DNA from: ZC4RG30 sp964455685
GTDB taxonomy: Bacteria; Pseudomonadota; Gammaproteobacteria; Steroidobacterales; Steroidobacteraceae
Reading direction: 5' to 3'
Length of the DNA: 64,000 nt
NCBI GenBank assembly: GCA_964455685.1
Contig: CAYVZE010000002.1
Coordinates: 1-64,000 of the forward strand
The position numbers and the translations under genes were made by a program. The number at the start of each line of letters is the position of its first letter. Within the stretch, counting starts at the first letter, position 1. The notes below the pieces were generated by a model, which worked only from the letters and a program-made list of their open reading frames with translations, was not told the origin of the DNA and did not search any database. Shown here in pieces: positions 63,333 through 64,000 of this stretch.

Positions 63333-63803
63333 ATGCACAGCGGGTTCATCGAACGCCGGTCGGGCATCGAGCGGAGGTCGAGGTCACTGCTCGCCTACTG
63401 GCGCGGCGCGCTGAAGCCGCGCCGCCGCGCCGGCAGGCGTGCCACCGACGCGGCCTATCCCATCATCGACTGGCACTCGCCGCGCGTGTTCCTGCCGGCG
63501 CTGGCCATCCTGCTGCTGTGCGTGACCGATGGCGTGCTCACCGTGGTGCTGCTGGCCCATGGCGCCGTGGAGGTGAATCCCTTCATGGCGCGGTTCGTGC
63601 CGGACTTGCTGGGATGGTTCGCGGCGGTGAAGCTGGCGCTGACGGCGGCCGGCGTGGCGGTGCTGGCCGCCTGCAGCCGCATGCGCCTGTTCCGCGCCAT
63701 CCCGGGGGAAGCCTTCCTGTGGCTGCTGCTGGCCGGCTACGTCGTGCTGGTGGGCTACGAGCTGGGCATGCTCGATGCCGTGCCAGAGCCCGTTTCCGCC
63801 TGA
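63333..63803 (+). CDS. small membrane protein (DUF5658-like)
   Basis: 156 residues. A basic N-terminus (RRSGIERRSRS, RRRAGRRATD) is followed by three helices. The LTVVLLAHGAVEVNPFMARFV block with G-x-x-E-x-N-P, and VKLALTAAGVAVLAA after it, match DUF5658, small inner-membrane proteins of unknown role. The second-helix Glu/Asn-Pro is conserved in that family. It is single by layout. Confidence 0.82.
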   Translation: MHSGFIERRSGIERRSRSLLAYWRGALKPRRRAGRRATDAAYPIIDWHSPRVFLPALAILLLCVTDGVLTVVLLAHGAVEVNPFMARFVPDLLGWFAAVKLALTAAGVAVLAACSRMRLFRAIPGEAFLWLLLAGYVVLVGYELGMLDAVPEPVSA

Positions 63804-63918
63804 TTCTGCAGGCCCGCGGCGCCCTGGACCCGCTGAAGCCCGGCCATTCCCGCCGCTGGATCGCACCATCCGCACCTTCACGGATTCGCGTGCTGGCCGC
63901 AGGCGCTATAGTTTTCAC

Positions 63919-64000
63919 ATGGGTCCGCGATCCCTCCTGCTCCTGCTCGTGACTGCCGCATTTGCCGCGCCGGCAGGGTCCGCGGAGCGCGCCTGCGAGC
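63919..64000 (+). CDS. exported protein, 5' end only
   Basis: The first 27 residues read as a Sec signal peptide (PRSLLLLLVTAAFAAPAGSA) and then the window ends. TATAGT, a possible -10 element, lies at 63907-63912, close to the ATG, so transcription could begin nearly at the start codon. The rest of the protein is unseen. Confidence 0.6.
   Translation, partial: MGPRSLLLLLVTAAFAAPAGSAERACE

Overview
The window is GC-rich proteobacterial DNA, probably from an uncultured gammaproteobacterium. Pointers are rdgC, a cyoABCD-type quinol oxidase with SURF1, a MASE2-GGDEF cyclase, an AcrB-type RND pump and Tex. A 100-base N run flanked by duplicated sequence indicates a scaffolded assembly, possibly a metagenome bin. 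I see no tRNA, rRNA, CRISPR array, insertion sequence or phage gene. No stretch longer than about 275 bases lacks a gene. The longer gaps without genes (279-519, 23032-23304, 50175-50421, 52214-52486) show nothing convincing beyond the sites listed.

Layout. 1-4.7 kb: end of an ABC transporter ATPase gene, an exported or anchored methyltransferase-like protein, a Cu(I) P-type ATPase and a lipoprotein prolyl isomerase interrupted by the N gap. 4.8-9.2 kb: a PQQ alcohol dehydrogenase with a fused cytochrome c domain, converging on a LysR regulator that is divergent from an aldo/keto reductase. 9.3-13.6 kb: apt, galM, a Tat-exported CocE/NonD hydrolase and a secreted orphan protein. 13.7-17.6 kb: a MASE2 diguanylate cyclase, a fatty-acid desaturase and a two-component pair. 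17.7-28.5 kb: a methyltransferase and a set of exported orphan or enzyme-like proteins (amidohydrolase, DUF6152-like, a double-length MoaF-like protein, SnoaL-like, gamma-glutamyltransferase). 28.5-33.7 kb: housekeeping genes (DUF3297, gloA, a UDG-like protein, tex, an MFS transporter). 33.9-38.5 kb: cyoABCD-surf1. 38.5-41.4 kb: an operon of four SnoaL-like secreted proteins. 41.5-52.2 kb: rdgC, a lytic transglycosylase, an orphan binding protein, DUF3228, a fused DUF6152 protein, a frameshifted FAD oxidase, a Nudix hydrolase, a Pro-rich lipoprotein, a MerR-TPR protein and Ku. 52.4-58.3 kb: a tripartite RND efflux operon. 58.3-64 kb: a fructosamine kinase-like protein, a sialate O-acetylesterase-like protein, a large unrecognised protein, a DUF5658-like membrane protein and the start of one more exported protein.

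How the genes fit together. Many operons use 4-base ATGA/GTGA stop-start overlaps, which supported several start choices. At least five proteins have twin-arginine-like leaders and many more have lipoboxes or Sec signals. Together with the PQQ dehydrogenase, amidohydrolase, FAD oxidase and SnoaL/MoaF-like proteins, this suggests a cell that processes an organic substrate in its periplasm; that is inference. The most notable candidates for undescribed biology are: the four-gene SnoaL-like operon with a shared C-terminal P-V-(T/S)-G motif; the duplicated MoaF-like protein; the DUF6152 / W-(E/D)-G-(D/N) gene family, which occurs both as split neighbours and as a fusion; and a short-loop histidine kinase/regulator pair with helically phased GTCA repeats in front of a desaturase.
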